Below the pieces are notes generated by a model, which searched no databases, was not told where the DNA came from, and worked only from the letters and a program-made list of their open reading frames with translations. From NCBI RefSeq assembly GCF_000422505.1, contig NZ_KE383864.1, forward strand, positions 1,207,349-1,271,348: a stretch of DNA of 64,000 nt, in the 5' to 3' direction. How positions within the stretch are numbered: position 1 is the first letter of the stretch; the number at the start of each line of letters is the position of its first letter. The position numbers and the translations under genes are program-made. The DNA comes from Paenibacillus pinihumi DSM 23905 = JCM 16419 (GTDB taxonomy: Bacteria > Bacillota > Bacilli > Paenibacillales > Paenibacillaceae). Positions 1-9,128 of the stretch are shown here, in pieces.

Positions 1-441
1 ATCTTTGTTAAGCCCGAGAATACCCTCCAGACGGCCCCCTACATCTCCCACCGTAAAACGGTCAACAGCAGGCACTTCCTGGCCGCTCGTCAACTCGTAC
101 AGTTCAATTTTGCCTCCGGTCTCGCTCTTATTGGAACCCTTCCGGTGCGGCATCTGGCGGAATACACGGAAGATCCGGCTTCCCGCCTGGAACATGAAGT
201 CTACAGCGGTATGCTGCTCCTCTGCAGCAAAGTGGCTGCGCAGCATCCGCGGCTCCGAGCGGTCCTCGCCGCTCGCCGAGCCGTAGAGCGCATAGCAGAT
301 CGCATCAAATATCGTCGTCTTCCCTGCACCCGTGTTGCCTGAAATAACGAACAGCCGATGTTGTCCCAACTCGCGAAAATCGATCGTCTCTGTATCCCGG
401 TATGGCCCAAAGGCCGTCATTGTCAGCAGCAGCGGCTTCAT
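1..441 (-). CDS. sbcC: Exonuclease subunit SbcC, N-terminal part (cut by window edge)
   Basis: Large SMC-like ATPase subunit of the SbcCD nuclease, which opens hairpins and processes double-strand breaks. Only the first 147 codons lie in the window; the rest is beyond position 1. The N-terminus begins MKPLLLTMTAFGPYRDTETI and carries a Walker A loop, SGNTGAGKTTIFDAI, about 35 residues in, followed by the ALYG stretch typical of SbcC/Rad50 N-lobes. Its ATG overlaps the stop of the upstream sbcD by 4 bases (ATGA), so the two are probably translationally coupled as in other sbcDC operons. Family assignment is confident; the coiled coil and zinc hook cannot be seen here. Confidence 0.93.
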   Translation of the reverse strand, partial: MKPLLLTMTAFGPYRDTETIDFRELGQHRLFVISGNTGAGKTTIFDAICYALYGSASGEDRSEPRMLRSHFAAEEQHTAVDFMFQAGSRIFRVFRQMPHRKGSNKSETGGKIELYELTSGQEVPAVDRFTVGDVGGRLEGILGLNKD

Positions 442-1601
442 ACGGCACCTCCGTCCTCACGCAGCACCCGGTCATACGCCTCGGCAAAGAGCTGCTTTTT
501 CCCACTGCCAAGCTTCATGCCCTTAACCTCCTCATAGAAGGCTTCAAACAGTTCTACAGGGTCCGCCTTGCGACGCCCTACGGAAGCAGTCCGCTCCTGT
601 TGCGCAGCAGCAGCCTCAGCCTGCGCCCGGCGTTCTACATGAAGCGCATTCGGGTAGAATGCACGTACCTTCTCCATCGGGAACAGCACCGGATTATCGC
701 TGATCAGCGTTACAAATACATAATCTTCGCAGCGGGAATGCGTCTCCAGCTCTTCCAGCGTGACCGCAACCCGGCGCATGTCACGCCGCGCTGCAAGCTC
801 CCTCTTCTCCACCTGAACCGCCCCGTCAGCCGCTATATGTACCATATAATAGCCCTTGTTATGATTTTCTTCGGATATCGAATATTTCAATGGCGACCCC
901 GCATAGCGGATATCCTCCCTGGACACATAGTGTGCCTGATGGAGATGGCCCAGCGCCGTATAATGAAACGGATGAAAATATTCCGCCCGCACATGCTCAG
1001 CTCCCCCAATTGACAGCGGCCGCTCTGATTCGCTTGTATTGCTCTGCGGTTCCCCCCCCGGCGTAACAAAGGCATGCCCGACCAGCACATGCCGGGCCGC
1101 GGGATCCAGCTTCTCTGTAATTCGGTCAAGAACAGCCTTCATCGCCTCATCATGCGTACGAATCGACTCATCCTCCAGCGCATACCGCACCTGGGCCGGA
1201 TCGGCATAGGGCACCAGATAGAAGTGTACCTCCCCTGCTTCATCGCGCAGCACGACAGGCTCAATCTCCTGCTTGAGCTGGCCTGCCAGATACAAGCCCT
1301 GCCGCTGCATCATCCGGGTGCCGAATCCGATTCTATCCGGGCTGTCATGATTCCCAGATATTGCCATAACTGGCGTTTCCAGCTCGATGACGAGCCTTTC
1401 CAGCACTTCATTCAACAGCTCCACCGCCTCGGTAGGCGGAATCGCCCGGTCATACAGGTCACCTGCAATGATGACGGCATCCGGTTTTTCCTGCTGCACG
1501 ACCTCAATAAGCTGTTCAAGCACATAACGCTGATCTTCTGTCATATAGACGCCTTGAACCAGCTTGCCGAGATGCCAATCCGCTGTATGCAATAGTTTCA
1601 T
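438..1601 (-). CDS. sbcD: Exonuclease subunit SbcD (Mre11-like nuclease)
   Basis: Metallophosphoesterase nuclease subunit of SbcCD, 387 aa. The Mre11 phosphodiesterase motifs are all visible in order: TADWHLGK at the N-terminus, AGDLYDR, SGNHDSPDR, GHAFV and GHLHQAHYV, which together bind two manganese ions in this family. The reading frame is open upstream to 1697, but the ATG at 1601 gives the canonical MKLLHTADWHLG start and has AAGGGGAG about 9 bases before it. It overlaps sbcC by 4 bases. The product is cytoplasmic and acts on DNA ends and cruciforms. Confidence 0.95.
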   Translation of the reverse strand: MKLLHTADWHLGKLVQGVYMTEDQRYVLEQLIEVVQQEKPDAVIIAGDLYDRAIPPTEAVELLNEVLERLVIELETPVMAISGNHDSPDRIGFGTRMMQRQGLYLAGQLKQEIEPVVLRDEAGEVHFYLVPYADPAQVRYALEDESIRTHDEAMKAVLDRITEKLDPAARHVLVGHAFVTPGGEPQSNTSESERPLSIGGAEHVRAEYFHPFHYTALGHLHQAHYVSREDIRYAGSPLKYSISEENHNKGYYMVHIAADGAVQVEKRELAARRDMRRVAVTLEELETHSRCEDYVFVTLISDNPVLFPMEKVRAFYPNALHVERRAQAEAAAAQQERTASVGRRKADPVELFEAFYEEVKGMKLGSGKKQLFAEAYDRVLREDGGAV

Positions 1602-1913
1602 CTCTATAAACTCCCCTTTCTCCTCGCATCCCTTGCTGAACGATTTGTATTTAATGAAAGAGTCTGCACCTGGCAGCACAGCCCCGTAATCGAACAATTG
1701 AAACCCATCATCAACACCAGCATGGACATCTTTTCTTCCCTTTAAAATTCGCTCTGGACACGTCTGAATCCTATCTGAACGGGAAATTCAGCCGGGAGTA
1801 ACATCTTCCAGCGGATGCTCTCTATCCCGCCCTGGACAGACGACCTCACATAACTGGCCGCAAAATGAATATATTGATTACAATACTTTTATTTTCACGG
1901 GAGGGAATCACCC

Positions 1914-3062
1914 ATGGCAGAGCCGCTGTTTATTGTATCGCGCGAGGACTGGTCCTTGCACCGCAAGGGCTACGAGGATCAGGCCCGGCATCAGGAGAAG
2001 GTGCGGGAGGCCATCAAGCAGAATCTTCCCGATATTCTCACAGACGAAAGCATCATCATGTCCGACGGACGGCAAATTGTCAAGGTGCCGATCAAGAGTG
2101 TCGATGAATACCGCTTCATATACAATTTCAACAAGCAGCAGCATGTCGGGCAGGGCGATGGGGATTCACAGGTGGGCGATGTGCTCGGTGTCGATCCGCA
2201 AGCGAAAAAAGGACCCGGCAAAGGGCAGGGGGCGGGCGATCAGCCCGGAGAGGATTATTTCGAGACAGAGGTCAGCATGGCTGAGCTGGAGAATCTGCTG
2301 TTTGATGAGCTGGAGCTGCCCAATCTGGAAAATAAGCAGAAGGAGCAAATGCAGGCCGAGGATATTGTCTTTCATGACATTCGCAAAAAAGGCATTATGT
2401 CCAACATCGACAAAAAACGGACGATCATGGAAAATTTGCGCCGCAACGCAAGCCGCGGCATCTCCGGCATCTCCGGCATCTCCCCCGATGATCTGCGATT
2501 CAAGACATGGGAGGAGGTCGTGCGGCCCCATTCCAATGCTGTAGTGCTGGCGCTTATGGATACATCCGGCAGTATGGGGTCATTTGAAAAATATGTCGCA
2601 CGCAGCTTCTTCTTCTGGATGACCAAGTTCCTCCGCCGCAAATACGAGCATGTGGAAATCGTCTTTATTGCCCATCATACGGAAGCGAAGGAAGTTACGG
2701 AGGAGGAATTTTTCACGCGTGGGGAAAGCGGGGGTACCATCTGTTCTTCCGCTTACCAGAAGGCTCTCGAAATTATAGACAGCCGCTATCCGGCTGCCAA
2801 CTGGAACATTTACCCTTTCCACTTCTCTGATGGCGATAATCTGACTTCTGATAATGAAAAATGCGTCAAGCTCATTGAGAAGCTTATGCAGCGGACGAAT
2901 CTGTTCGGCTACGGCGAGGTGAACCAGTATAACCGCAGCAGTACCCTGATGTCAGCCTACAAACATATCAATAACAAGAAATTTATGTACTCCATTATCC
3001 GCGAGAAAGGCGAAGTCTATAAGGCACTGAAAACTTTCTTTTCCAACCCGGCTCAGGCCTGA
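1914..3062 (+). CDS. yhbH: Sporulation protein YhbH (DUF444)
   Basis: 382-aa member of the YhbH/YeaH (DUF444) family. The C-terminal half is a von Willebrand A-like domain with a MIDAS-type stretch, LMDTSGSMG, around residue 210; the middle has a Gly/Gln-rich linker and an acidic segment. A GGGAGGG ribosome site sits 8 bases before the ATG. In other bacteria yhbH/yeaH co-occurs with prkA/yeaG and spoVR/ycgB, both of which lie further along this window (14.1 and 16.9 kb), which supports the call. In Bacillus subtilis it is a mother-cell sporulation gene; the molecular role is unresolved. It stands alone, closed by the hairpin at 3112-3148. Confidence 0.93.
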   Translation: MAEPLFIVSREDWSLHRKGYEDQARHQEKVREAIKQNLPDILTDESIIMSDGRQIVKVPIKSVDEYRFIYNFNKQQHVGQGDGDSQVGDVLGVDPQAKKGPGKGQGAGDQPGEDYFETEVSMAELENLLFDELELPNLENKQKEQMQAEDIVFHDIRKKGIMSNIDKKRTIMENLRRNASRGISGISGISPDDLRFKTWEEVVRPHSNAVVLALMDTSGSMGSFEKYVARSFFFWMTKFLRRKYEHVEIVFIAHHTEAKEVTEEEFFTRGESGGTICSSAYQKALEIIDSRYPAANWNIYPFHFSDGDNLTSDNEKCVKLIEKLMQRTNLFGYGEVNQYNRSSTLMSAYKHINNKKFMYSIIREKGEVYKALKTFFSNPAQA

Positions 3063-3111
3063 CTTCCCCGCCGCTGAATGAATTTTGGTTATAAACCCTT
3101 TATCTCAACCC

Positions 3112-3148
3112 AAAAACCAGCCCGATACCCGGTATCAGGCTGGTTTTT
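3112..3148. terminator. Bidirectional terminator between yhbH and the methyltransferase gene
   Basis: Perfect inverted repeat with arms AAAAACCAGCC and GGCTGGTTTTT and further pairing inside the loop (GATACC/GGTATC). It has T-runs on both strands and lies between two convergent genes, so it can serve both. Confidence 0.85.
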
Positions 3149-3164
3149 GCATGTCATGGCCTTA

Positions 3165-3944
3165 TTAAGGACGAATGGCTTGAATAAGTACGGATTCTCC
3201 TGTAAAAGCGGAAAGCCTGCCTGATTCATCCGTTTGAACAGAGAAGAACTCTTTCACATCGCCGGATGCATCCATCAGCTTGGCTTCAAGAACAGACTTC
3301 TCTGCTTCAGCCATCCCGGAACGTTCACACCAGTCCTGGAATTTGAACGGTTTAGCGTAAGCAGCCAGCAATTCAATGCGAAAGCCCTTTTGTTCGAGCA
3401 GACTGATCCATTCGGTCTTTTTCAATGCACGGACATGGCTGGGATCACGATGCTTTTCCACGTCATTATAAAATTCATCGTAAGCATCGTTCTCAGGTGC
3501 AACATTGTCAATAAAAAGCAGCTTGCCTCCCGGCTTGACAACCCGGAACGCTTCCGCTGCGAATGCCGGCACATTCGGGAAATGGTGGGCTGCAATCCGG
3601 CATGTGACCAAGTCAAAGGAAGCGTCGGCAAATGGCAGCTGTTCGGCATCACCCTGAACAAAGTCAACATTGGCCAAGCCGTTCCCCTGGATAAATTCCG
3701 CTGCCTTCGCCAGCATTTGTTCTGTCAAATCATAGGCAACTACACGGCGCACCAGAGGCGCCAACGCATTGGCTACGTGCCCGCCGCCCGTTGCGATGTC
3801 AAGCACCTCCATTTCCTTGCCGGCCCTGGATTGGCTTACTAGCATCGCCAAATCCTCCCCCTTGGCATGGCGGGTGCTGGTCACATATTTGGCTGCGTGC
3901 TTGCCGAATTGCTCCTGGACTTGATTTTTTACGGAATCGCTCAT
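3165..3944 (-). CDS. Class I SAM-dependent methyltransferase (UbiE/YcgJ-like)
   Basis: 259-aa soluble methyltransferase of the UbiE/Methyltransf_11 type. The SAM-binding glycine motif is LDIATGGGHVANAL (about residues 48-61), followed by the acidic VAYDLTEQML strand, the QGDAEQLPF motif and the post-motif FDLVTCRIAAHHF. An AAAGGAGG site precedes the ATG. The substrate cannot be told from sequence. The promoter region contains a strong palindrome (3982-4018) that suggests repression by a small-molecule-responsive regulator, so a detoxification or secondary role is possible (inference). No regulator gene is adjacent. Confidence 0.85.
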   Translation of the reverse strand: MSDSVKNQVQEQFGKHAAKYVTSTRHAKGEDLAMLVSQSRAGKEMEVLDIATGGGHVANALAPLVRRVVAYDLTEQMLAKAAEFIQGNGLANVDFVQGDAEQLPFADASFDLVTCRIAAHHFPNVPAFAAEAFRVVKPGGKLLFIDNVAPENDAYDEFYNDVEKHRDPSHVRALKKTEWISLLEQKGFRIELLAAYAKPFKFQDWCERSGMAEAEKSVLEAKLMDASGDVKEFFSVQTDESGRLSAFTGESVLIQAIRP

Positions 3945-3981
3945 ACGTTTACCTCCTTTGTAATATAGAATTCATGTATTT

Positions 3982-4018
3982 GTTTCATCTAATGAAACAC
4001 ATTTTCGTTTTATGAAAC
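3982..4018. promoter_or_regulatory. Candidate operator upstream of the methyltransferase gene
   Basis: Perfect inverted repeat GTTTCAT-(CTA)-ATGAAAC at 3982-3998, plus a third ATGAAAC half-site at 4012-4018, exactly 20 bases after the second half-site. Two-turn spacing of identical half-sites is typical of cooperative repressor binding. The cognate protein is unknown. Confidence 0.5.
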
Positions 4019-4180
4019 TAAAATCACTTTATCATAATTTTTAATGGAAGTAAATGCGTCCTGTAAGAAGATCCACGTGCATTCAGCATCATGTATTGCC
4101 ACTTCATTCCATCTTCGTTAAACTGTTCATATTGTCCTGAAATTGAAATTTCGCAACGGAACAAGGAGGGAGATTAGACC

Positions 4181-5089
4181 ATGCCGCTGTTACGGCCGCG
4201 CATTATTATAATTGCTGCTGCTCTCATTCTGCTAAGCTGGATAGGAAACTACTGGTATGCCGACCGTCAAAAAATAGGCAAGCCGATCCTGCTGAATCAT
4301 TATTATGAACTTGGCGGCTCAAATGGAGAAACCTTCGACATCTACTATTTGGAGGACCGGAATCCGGATATCCGCGTTCAAAGAATCGATATGCCGGACG
4401 CCTTAAGTTATCATTTGCGTCAATACGATCGTTCACCGAAGCAAACTTACCAGCATCACATCCTGTACCATGTCATGTTTCAACTGCAACCATCCGATAC
4501 GATGGACACTTACGGCGAGGATATGGAGACAACTTTACTCCATGTCTACTACAGTGATGGCACACGGGAAACCGTCCCTTTCGGCCGCCTGTTTATTGAG
4601 GGCAACGGGAAACAGACACCAAAGAACGATGATTCGAACGAAAGCATTGTGAACTGGTACAGTACAGGAGGCTCAAGCAACTACTCAGGGTTCACCCAGG
4701 CCAAGGCTGAAATGCCTTTTAAGCTGACCGGAACCGACAGCATCCAGGCCGGCAGGCTGGGGTCATGGCTGGAGCTTAAGCTGCTTATGCCGGACGGGTC
4801 TGATGTCAGATCTCCGTCTGAGGAATTATTATCCGGGGAGAAAATTAGAGGGATTCCGCTGCCACAAGTTGATTATCCGCTTGATGTTGCACAGGATGAT
4901 ATTCTTCAACTCAATTACCAGTTCCGCTTTCCCGACAAGAACAAGCCGCTGGAAGCATTGACACCGATGGTATTCCCCGTCCGTTTTCAGGCTGACTCCG
5001 GTTCCTTCAAGACGAGAGTTCAATACAGGCCAAACTTCAACGAAGCGGATATTCGCAGGCTGATTCAGTTAAGGGGGGAAAATGGTTGA
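4181..5089 (+). CDS. Membrane-anchored protein of unknown function
   Basis: 302 aa. A single N-terminal hydrophobic segment (about residues 7-25, IIIIAAALILLSWIGNYW) would anchor a large extracellular domain. That domain is rich in aromatic and charged residues, with no cysteine cluster or catalytic motif that I recognise. A GGAGGGAG site lies upstream of the ATG. Its stop codon overlaps the TTG start of the next gene (TTGA), so the two are almost certainly co-transcribed and coupled. I do not recognise the family. Confidence 0.8.
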   Translation: MPLLRPRIIIIAAALILLSWIGNYWYADRQKIGKPILLNHYYELGGSNGETFDIYYLEDRNPDIRVQRIDMPDALSYHLRQYDRSPKQTYQHHILYHVMFQLQPSDTMDTYGEDMETTLLHVYYSDGTRETVPFGRLFIEGNGKQTPKNDDSNESIVNWYSTGGSSNYSGFTQAKAEMPFKLTGTDSIQAGRLGSWLELKLLMPDGSDVRSPSEELLSGEKIRGIPLPQVDYPLDVAQDDILQLNYQFRFPDKNKPLEALTPMVFPVRFQADSGSFKTRVQYRPNFNEADIRRLIQLRGENG

Positions 5090-5715
5090 GACGTGAGCTT
5101 CGTCAGATCGCATGGGGGTACATCCTGATTTTGTTCGATTTCAAGGTAATGGGCTTTGATCTGCTGCCGGATTGGCTGGGCTGCCTGCTCATTATTTTTG
5201 CCTGCCTGAAGCTTAGCGCCTGCTCCCGCTTCTTTGTCCTAACCGGCTGGCTTGGAGTTGCTAATCTGGTTCTTCAACCCGTTATCTATCTTTATTTAGT
5301 TTTCCCCCCTTCACTCATTACAAATGAAGGCATTCTCCCGCCCTTAACCCTGTCTTACCTGCTTAACGGACTTAGTTCCCTGCTGATGCTTGTCATGTTT
5401 TACGGGATTTGCCGCGGCCTGCTTGAATGGGCAGAGCGGCCGGAAAACCGCAAGTCCAGGCCTCTTCTTACTGCAAGCATTCATAACCGCTGGAAGCTGG
5501 CCTTTGTTATGATAGTCCCTTATTTATTTGCATTGCCGTTCGGATACAACCTGCCCGAAGATTTTGCCCTTTTCTTAATCGTATGGGGGGTCATCAACTG
5601 GCTGATTTGGCTCATTCTTATCCATCTGTTGTTCAAAGCCTCGAAGCTGCTTGCCGAACCGTTGGAACCATCTGATTCCGATGGTGCGCTCCAAAGAATA
5701 GATTTAACAGTGTAG
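5086..5715 (+). CDS. Polytopic membrane protein of unknown function
   Basis: 209 aa starting at TTG (5086), with AAGGGGGGAA 5 bases upstream; the start overlaps the stop of the preceding gene. About five to six hydrophobic segments are visible (approximate centres 15, 35, 60, 100, 150 and 178) with a positively charged inner loop. Coupling to the preceding membrane-anchored protein suggests a two-component membrane complex (inference). There are no motifs for transport or enzymology that I recognise. A terminator follows directly. Confidence 0.8.
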   Translation: MRRELRQIAWGYILILFDFKVMGFDLLPDWLGCLLIIFACLKLSACSRFFVLTGWLGVANLVLQPVIYLYLVFPPSLITNEGILPPLTLSYLLNGLSSLLMLVMFYGICRGLLEWAERPENRKSRPLLTASIHNRWKLAFVMIVPYLFALPFGYNLPEDFALFLIVWGVINWLIWLILIHLLFKASKLLAEPLEPSDSDGALQRIDLTV

Positions 5716-5732
5716 CTGAAAACAAATCAAAA

Positions 5733-5786
5733 CACCCCCTGAAATGAGACAGTGGAAGCTTCCGCTGATCTTCATTCCAGGGGGTG
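5733..5786 (+). terminator. Terminator after the two-gene membrane operon
   Basis: Arms CACCCCCTGAAATGA and TCATTCCAGGGGGTG pair with one mismatch around a loop of 24 bases that can itself fold (GGAAGCTTCC). The T-run is weak. Confidence 0.6.
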
Positions 5787-5869
5787 ATATATTAACGCGA
5801 AACCTTATATGGGTTCGCTGGCGGGTGTTAAGTCCAACCTTCCAAATACTTGTTGCTTCAACCTCTGAC

Positions 5870-6409
5870 TTATGGTCTTAATGTCTTCAATGCGCCGCTC
5901 CATGCCGCCACTTCATCCAGCATGGCGTTCACATTATTCAGATGGTGATCTTGCGGCTTGAACTCAGAGCCATTCACAAAATCCGTGAACAAGGATAACG
6001 TCGGGTGCGTGCGGACATCCGCCACCTTCAATTCACCCAAAATTCCGCGCAAATGCTCTGCCGCTCGGGCTCCGCCCGCTGCTCCATAGCTGACGATGCC
6101 TGCTGCCTTGTCATTCCAGGCTTCACGCGCCAGATCAAGCGCATTTTTCAATGCTCCGGTAATGCTGTGGTTGTACTCCTGAACGATGAACACAAAACCG
6201 TCAAGGCTGGCAAGCTTCTCATTCCATGAAGCAATGCCAGGCGCATCCGCCTCCCCAAGGAACGGCAGTTTGAAATCTGCAATATCAATAATTTCATAAT
6301 TGGCATCCGCACGATGTTCTGCGATCCCCTTTACCCATTCACCCACCTGCGGGCTAAGCCGCCCTTGACGTGTACTTCCCAGAATAATTCCAATATTTAA
6401 TTTAGCCAT
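5870..6409 (-). CDS. NADPH-dependent FMN reductase family protein
   Basis: 179-aa flavodoxin-fold reductase. It has the phosphate-binding loop GSTRQGRLSPQVGEW near the N-terminus, the flavin-contacting stretch VQEYNHSITGALKNALD and the glycine-rich SYGAAGGARAAEHLRG. The frame is open to 6469, but AAGGAGGA sits 8 bases before the ATG at 6409, giving MAKLNIGIILGSTRQG. It reduces flavin or quinone-type acceptors with NAD(P)H; the physiological substrate is unknown. The neighbouring CatE-like gene is 70 bases upstream in the same direction, so a joint role in aromatic or quinone stress is plausible (inference). Confidence 0.88.
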   Translation of the reverse strand: MAKLNIGIILGSTRQGRLSPQVGEWVKGIAEHRADANYEIIDIADFKLPFLGEADAPGIASWNEKLASLDGFVFIVQEYNHSITGALKNALDLAREAWNDKAAGIVSYGAAGGARAAEHLRGILGELKVADVRTHPTLSLFTDFVNGSEFKPQDHHLNNVNAMLDEVAAWSGALKTLRP

Positions 6410-6479
6410 TGGTTGTTCCTCCTTGGATGGTTTTCCAAATAATTTATCTAAAAAGCCCATGTCACACACACCCTCTGAT

Positions 6480-7331
6480 TTATGAAATGCTTAGCAAAAT
6501 ACGATTTCCTGACGGATCGGCCGCAAAGACCGAATCCTCTTCTATTTCCAGATCAGCTCCGAGCTGCTGCAATTTAGCAATTACCCGCTCTCTGGCTTCT
6601 TTATCCGGCAAAACCAAGGTGTAAAATGAAAGCCCAGCACTATTGTTTGGAGGCTTGGGAGCCCCTTCGCCATTCCATATATTCAAGCCAATATGATGAT
6701 GGTACCGGCCTGCCGAAATGAACAACGCTTGTGCCCCGTAGCGGCTGACAACCTCAAATCCCAGACCTTGCGTATAAAATTGCTCTGCCGCACGCAGATC
6801 GGACACATGAAGATGAATATGGCCCATAACTGTGCCCGGAGGAAGGCCCTGCCATTCCGTCTGTCCTCCATCTGCAAGGAGGTTTTCAAAATCGAGCGGA
6901 TCAACTGCCATCTCCACCTGCCCGCCATTCCAGCTCCAATCCGCATCATCACGATCGGCGTAGACTTCAATGCCATTCCCGTCAGGATCAGACAAATACA
7001 AGGCTTCGCTGACCAGATGGTCGGAAGAACCAAACCGTTGGTTCAGAGCTGCAAAGTGACGGACAATTCCCGCCAGATCCTGACGGCTGGGAAGCAGCAA
7101 TGCGAAATGATAAAGTCCTGTCGTTCGTCCCTGCTTCGGTATGACATTGTCAGGCTGTTCTACAGTCAGCAAAACCGTTCGGCCATCGGCAGTCAGATCC
7201 GCCGCTTTGGCTGTGCGATTCAATACTTTGAAACCGATCACCTCTTGATAAAATGCCAGGGAACGCTCCAAATGCTGCACCTTGAGATGGACCCGGCTGA
7301 CGAACTTATTCGGCTTTTGATGAAAGTTCAT
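6480..7331 (-). CDS. VOC-superfamily ring-cleavage dioxygenase/glyoxalase, CatE-like
   Basis: 283 aa with two vicinal-oxygen-chelate modules. The first begins VHLKVQHLERSLAFYQEVIG, and residue pairs H...E recur in each half (VHLKV, YHFALLLP, IEVYADRDD; then HIHLHVSDLRAAEQFYTQ, HHHIGLNIW). This matches Bacillus subtilis CatE (YfiE), a catechol-2,3-dioxygenase. AAGGGG is well spaced for the ATG at 7331; an ATG 6 bases earlier is too close to it. The promoter with an overlapping palindrome (7415-7462) and the FMN reductase gene downstream suggest an electrophile or catechol-induced pair like catDE, but the substrate is not proven. Confidence 0.85.
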   Translation of the reverse strand: MNFHQKPNKFVSRVHLKVQHLERSLAFYQEVIGFKVLNRTAKAADLTADGRTVLLTVEQPDNVIPKQGRTTGLYHFALLLPSRQDLAGIVRHFAALNQRFGSSDHLVSEALYLSDPDGNGIEVYADRDDADWSWNGGQVEMAVDPLDFENLLADGGQTEWQGLPPGTVMGHIHLHVSDLRAAEQFYTQGLGFEVVSRYGAQALFISAGRYHHHIGLNIWNGEGAPKPPNNSAGLSFYTLVLPDKEARERVIAKLQQLGADLEIEEDSVFAADPSGNRILLSIS

Positions 7332-7414
7332 GCTCATATCCCCTTTACAATTGAAGGAAACATCCCTCCTTCATGTTGGCTATCTAAATCAAACTAAATT
7401 TCTATAGTTAAAGT

Positions 7415-7462
7415 TAATTACTTTATGTAAGTAATTATATATACATAACTTTATTTCGTCAA
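7415..7462 (-). promoter_or_regulatory. Sigma-A promoter with overlapping palindromic operator, catE-like gene
   Basis: On the minus strand, TTGACG (7457-7462) and TATAAT (7434-7439) are separated by exactly 17 bases. A perfect inverted repeat with 9-bp arms TAATTACTT and AAGTAATTA and a 5-base spacer (7415-7437) covers the -10 and start region. That position fits repression. Known catDE control in Bacillus subtilis uses YodB/CatR (HxlR/MarR-like) dimers on TTAC-type palindromes; the match here is by analogy. Confidence 0.72.
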
Positions 7463-7663
7463 GAAAGTTTATTTTGAAATTTTTGCACTCGTTGAATCAC
7501 ATTATACTAATGGACTATTTTGCAATTGATGTCCTACAACTCTGAAGGAAATAAATTAAATAAGATGCGATACTTTGATTTATTGGATATAATAGGGATA
7601 AAAAACATATTATTTATCTATTCACATTTAAGAGAAGAATATAACGGGGGGAAATGGGGGCTA

Positions 7664-8239
7664 ATGCAAAGCAAGATAATTTTATTAATAGATTGTGAAT
7701 TTAATACTCTTTCAGAAAGGGTACAAAAAGAAATCTATAATGAGTTTTATAAATTTGTTTATGGAGCAATTATTTTCATTGTTAAAGAGCATGCGGCTAC
7801 AGAGGATATCATACAGGAGTCATTTTTAAAAATTATCAGGAGTGTTCCTGAACTAGATGGAGAAAACAAACTTAAAGCTTGGATTAAAGTTGTTGTGAGA
7901 AATACGGTTTTCAATTACTTAAAAAAACAAAAAAAAATTCGAAATGAAGTTGATGTGGATAGTATTTTCATTAACGATAGTATTAACTTTGCTACAACGA
8001 CTGATACCATTCATACAGAGATTGAGCTTAAGGAAATGATCAATGTAGTAGAAAAATATCTAAATCAATTAAAACCGGAATATAAAATCCTTATTGAGTT
8101 AAGATGGAAAAAGGAAATGAGTTATAAAGAAATAGCCGCTTATTTAGAAATAAATGAGCCGCTAGTAAAAGTTAAACTTCATAGGGCAAGGGAATCTATT
8201 AAACAAAAAATGATTACAGAATGGGGTGATGTAAAATGA
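7664..8239 (+). CDS. ECF-type RNA polymerase sigma factor
   Basis: 191 aa from the ATG at 7664 (GGGGG immediately upstream; the frame is open to 7520). Region 2 is visible as AATEDIIQESFLKIIRSVPE followed by KLKAWIKVVVRNTVFNYLKK, and region 4 as YKEIAAYLEINEPLVKVKLHRARE, a helix-turn-helix for the -35 element. It overlaps the next gene by 4 bases (ATGA), and that gene looks like its membrane anti-sigma factor. The base composition is distinctly AT-rich compared with flanking genes, suggesting later acquisition. Target promoters are unknown; the three exported proteins encoded opposite are candidates. Confidence 0.85.
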   Translation: MQSKIILLIDCEFNTLSERVQKEIYNEFYKFVYGAIIFIVKEHAATEDIIQESFLKIIRSVPELDGENKLKAWIKVVVRNTVFNYLKKQKKIRNEVDVDSIFINDSINFATTTDTIHTEIELKEMINVVEKYLNQLKPEYKILIELRWKKEMSYKEIAAYLEINEPLVKVKLHRARESIKQKMITEWGDVK

Positions 8240-9006
8240 ATAAAGGAAAATTTAATCAGATGTTCGATGAATCTTTTGAAATAGCTGCAAAGCAATTTAC
8301 AGTGACACCCGATCCGACAAAATCTTGGGAAAATATAAAGCCTAGAATAAATAAAGGAAGAAAACAAAAATTAAGCATACTACCTTATATTGCCGCTTCA
8401 TTTATTTTGGGTGCATTGGCTTTCGGAACTCCTCTGGTAACCAGTGCAATTCATCCCATCTTTCAAACCATAAAGGAAATTCAATCAGATGTAGTCACTT
8501 TTATTTTTGAAGATCGTGGAGACAACGCCAACATAACACCTAAAACTTCCCCGCCAGATTTAAATAGTATTGAAACTCAAGATATTAGTACAGAAATCAA
8601 AATGAATAAGAGATTCACATCATGGAAAGAAGCGCTTCCATATTTATCTTTTGATCCATTATATGTAAATTTTATCCCTGAAGGCTATACTCTACAAGAT
8701 ACTCGTTTGTTTTTTCACGATAATCAAAAAAAATCAAATGAAGCTATCCTTTTATTTTCCAATGATAAGAATAACAAATTTAGAGTAGTTATGCGCCTTC
8801 TTAGAGGAAATGAAACTATCACTTCTGCACATCACAAGGATGAAAGCGCAGTTGAAAAAATAATAATTAATGGCACAGATGCTTTTCTTATTAATTTTCC
8901 TGAAAAAACATTAAGTATCGAATTCATGTTTAAAAATATGTACGTGTCTGTGTCTGGGGAACTAGAAAGAAATGAAGCAATAGAAATTTCAAAAAATATT
9001 AACTAA
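8236..9006 (+). CDS. Putative membrane anti-sigma factor with DUF4367-like C-terminal domain
   Basis: 256 aa. The N-terminal 50 residues are cytoplasmic and charged (anti-sigma position), one hydrophobic helix spans about residues 52-72 (LPYIAASFILGALAFGTPLV), and the extracellular part contains an LPYLSFDPLYVNFIPEGYTL stretch typical of DUF4367/YdhH-type sensors. It is translationally coupled to the sigma gene and has the usual sigma/anti-sigma order. AT-rich like its partner. I infer anti-sigma function from position and topology; the stimulus is unknown. Confidence 0.75.
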   Translation: MNKGKFNQMFDESFEIAAKQFTVTPDPTKSWENIKPRINKGRKQKLSILPYIAASFILGALAFGTPLVTSAIHPIFQTIKEIQSDVVTFIFEDRGDNANITPKTSPPDLNSIETQDISTEIKMNKRFTSWKEALPYLSFDPLYVNFIPEGYTLQDTRLFFHDNQKKSNEAILLFSNDKNNKFRVVMRLLRGNETITSAHHKDESAVEKIIINGTDAFLINFPEKTLSIEFMFKNMYVSVSGELERNEAIEISKNIN

Positions 9007-9039
9007 GATAATTGATTAAATACACTACAAATAAACAAA

Positions 9040-9093
9040 GGAAACCGTTCATATCCCACAGTAGTTGTACTACTCATGCTACAGAACGGTTCC
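9040..9093 (+). terminator. Terminator after the sigma/anti-sigma pair
   Basis: Inverted repeat with arms GGAAACCGTTC and GAACGGTTCC, followed by a T-rich tract. It lies between convergent transcription units and may act on both strands. Confidence 0.7.
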
Positions 9094-9128
9094 TATTTCT
9101 ATTTTGATTTTACTTATTATAAAATCTG

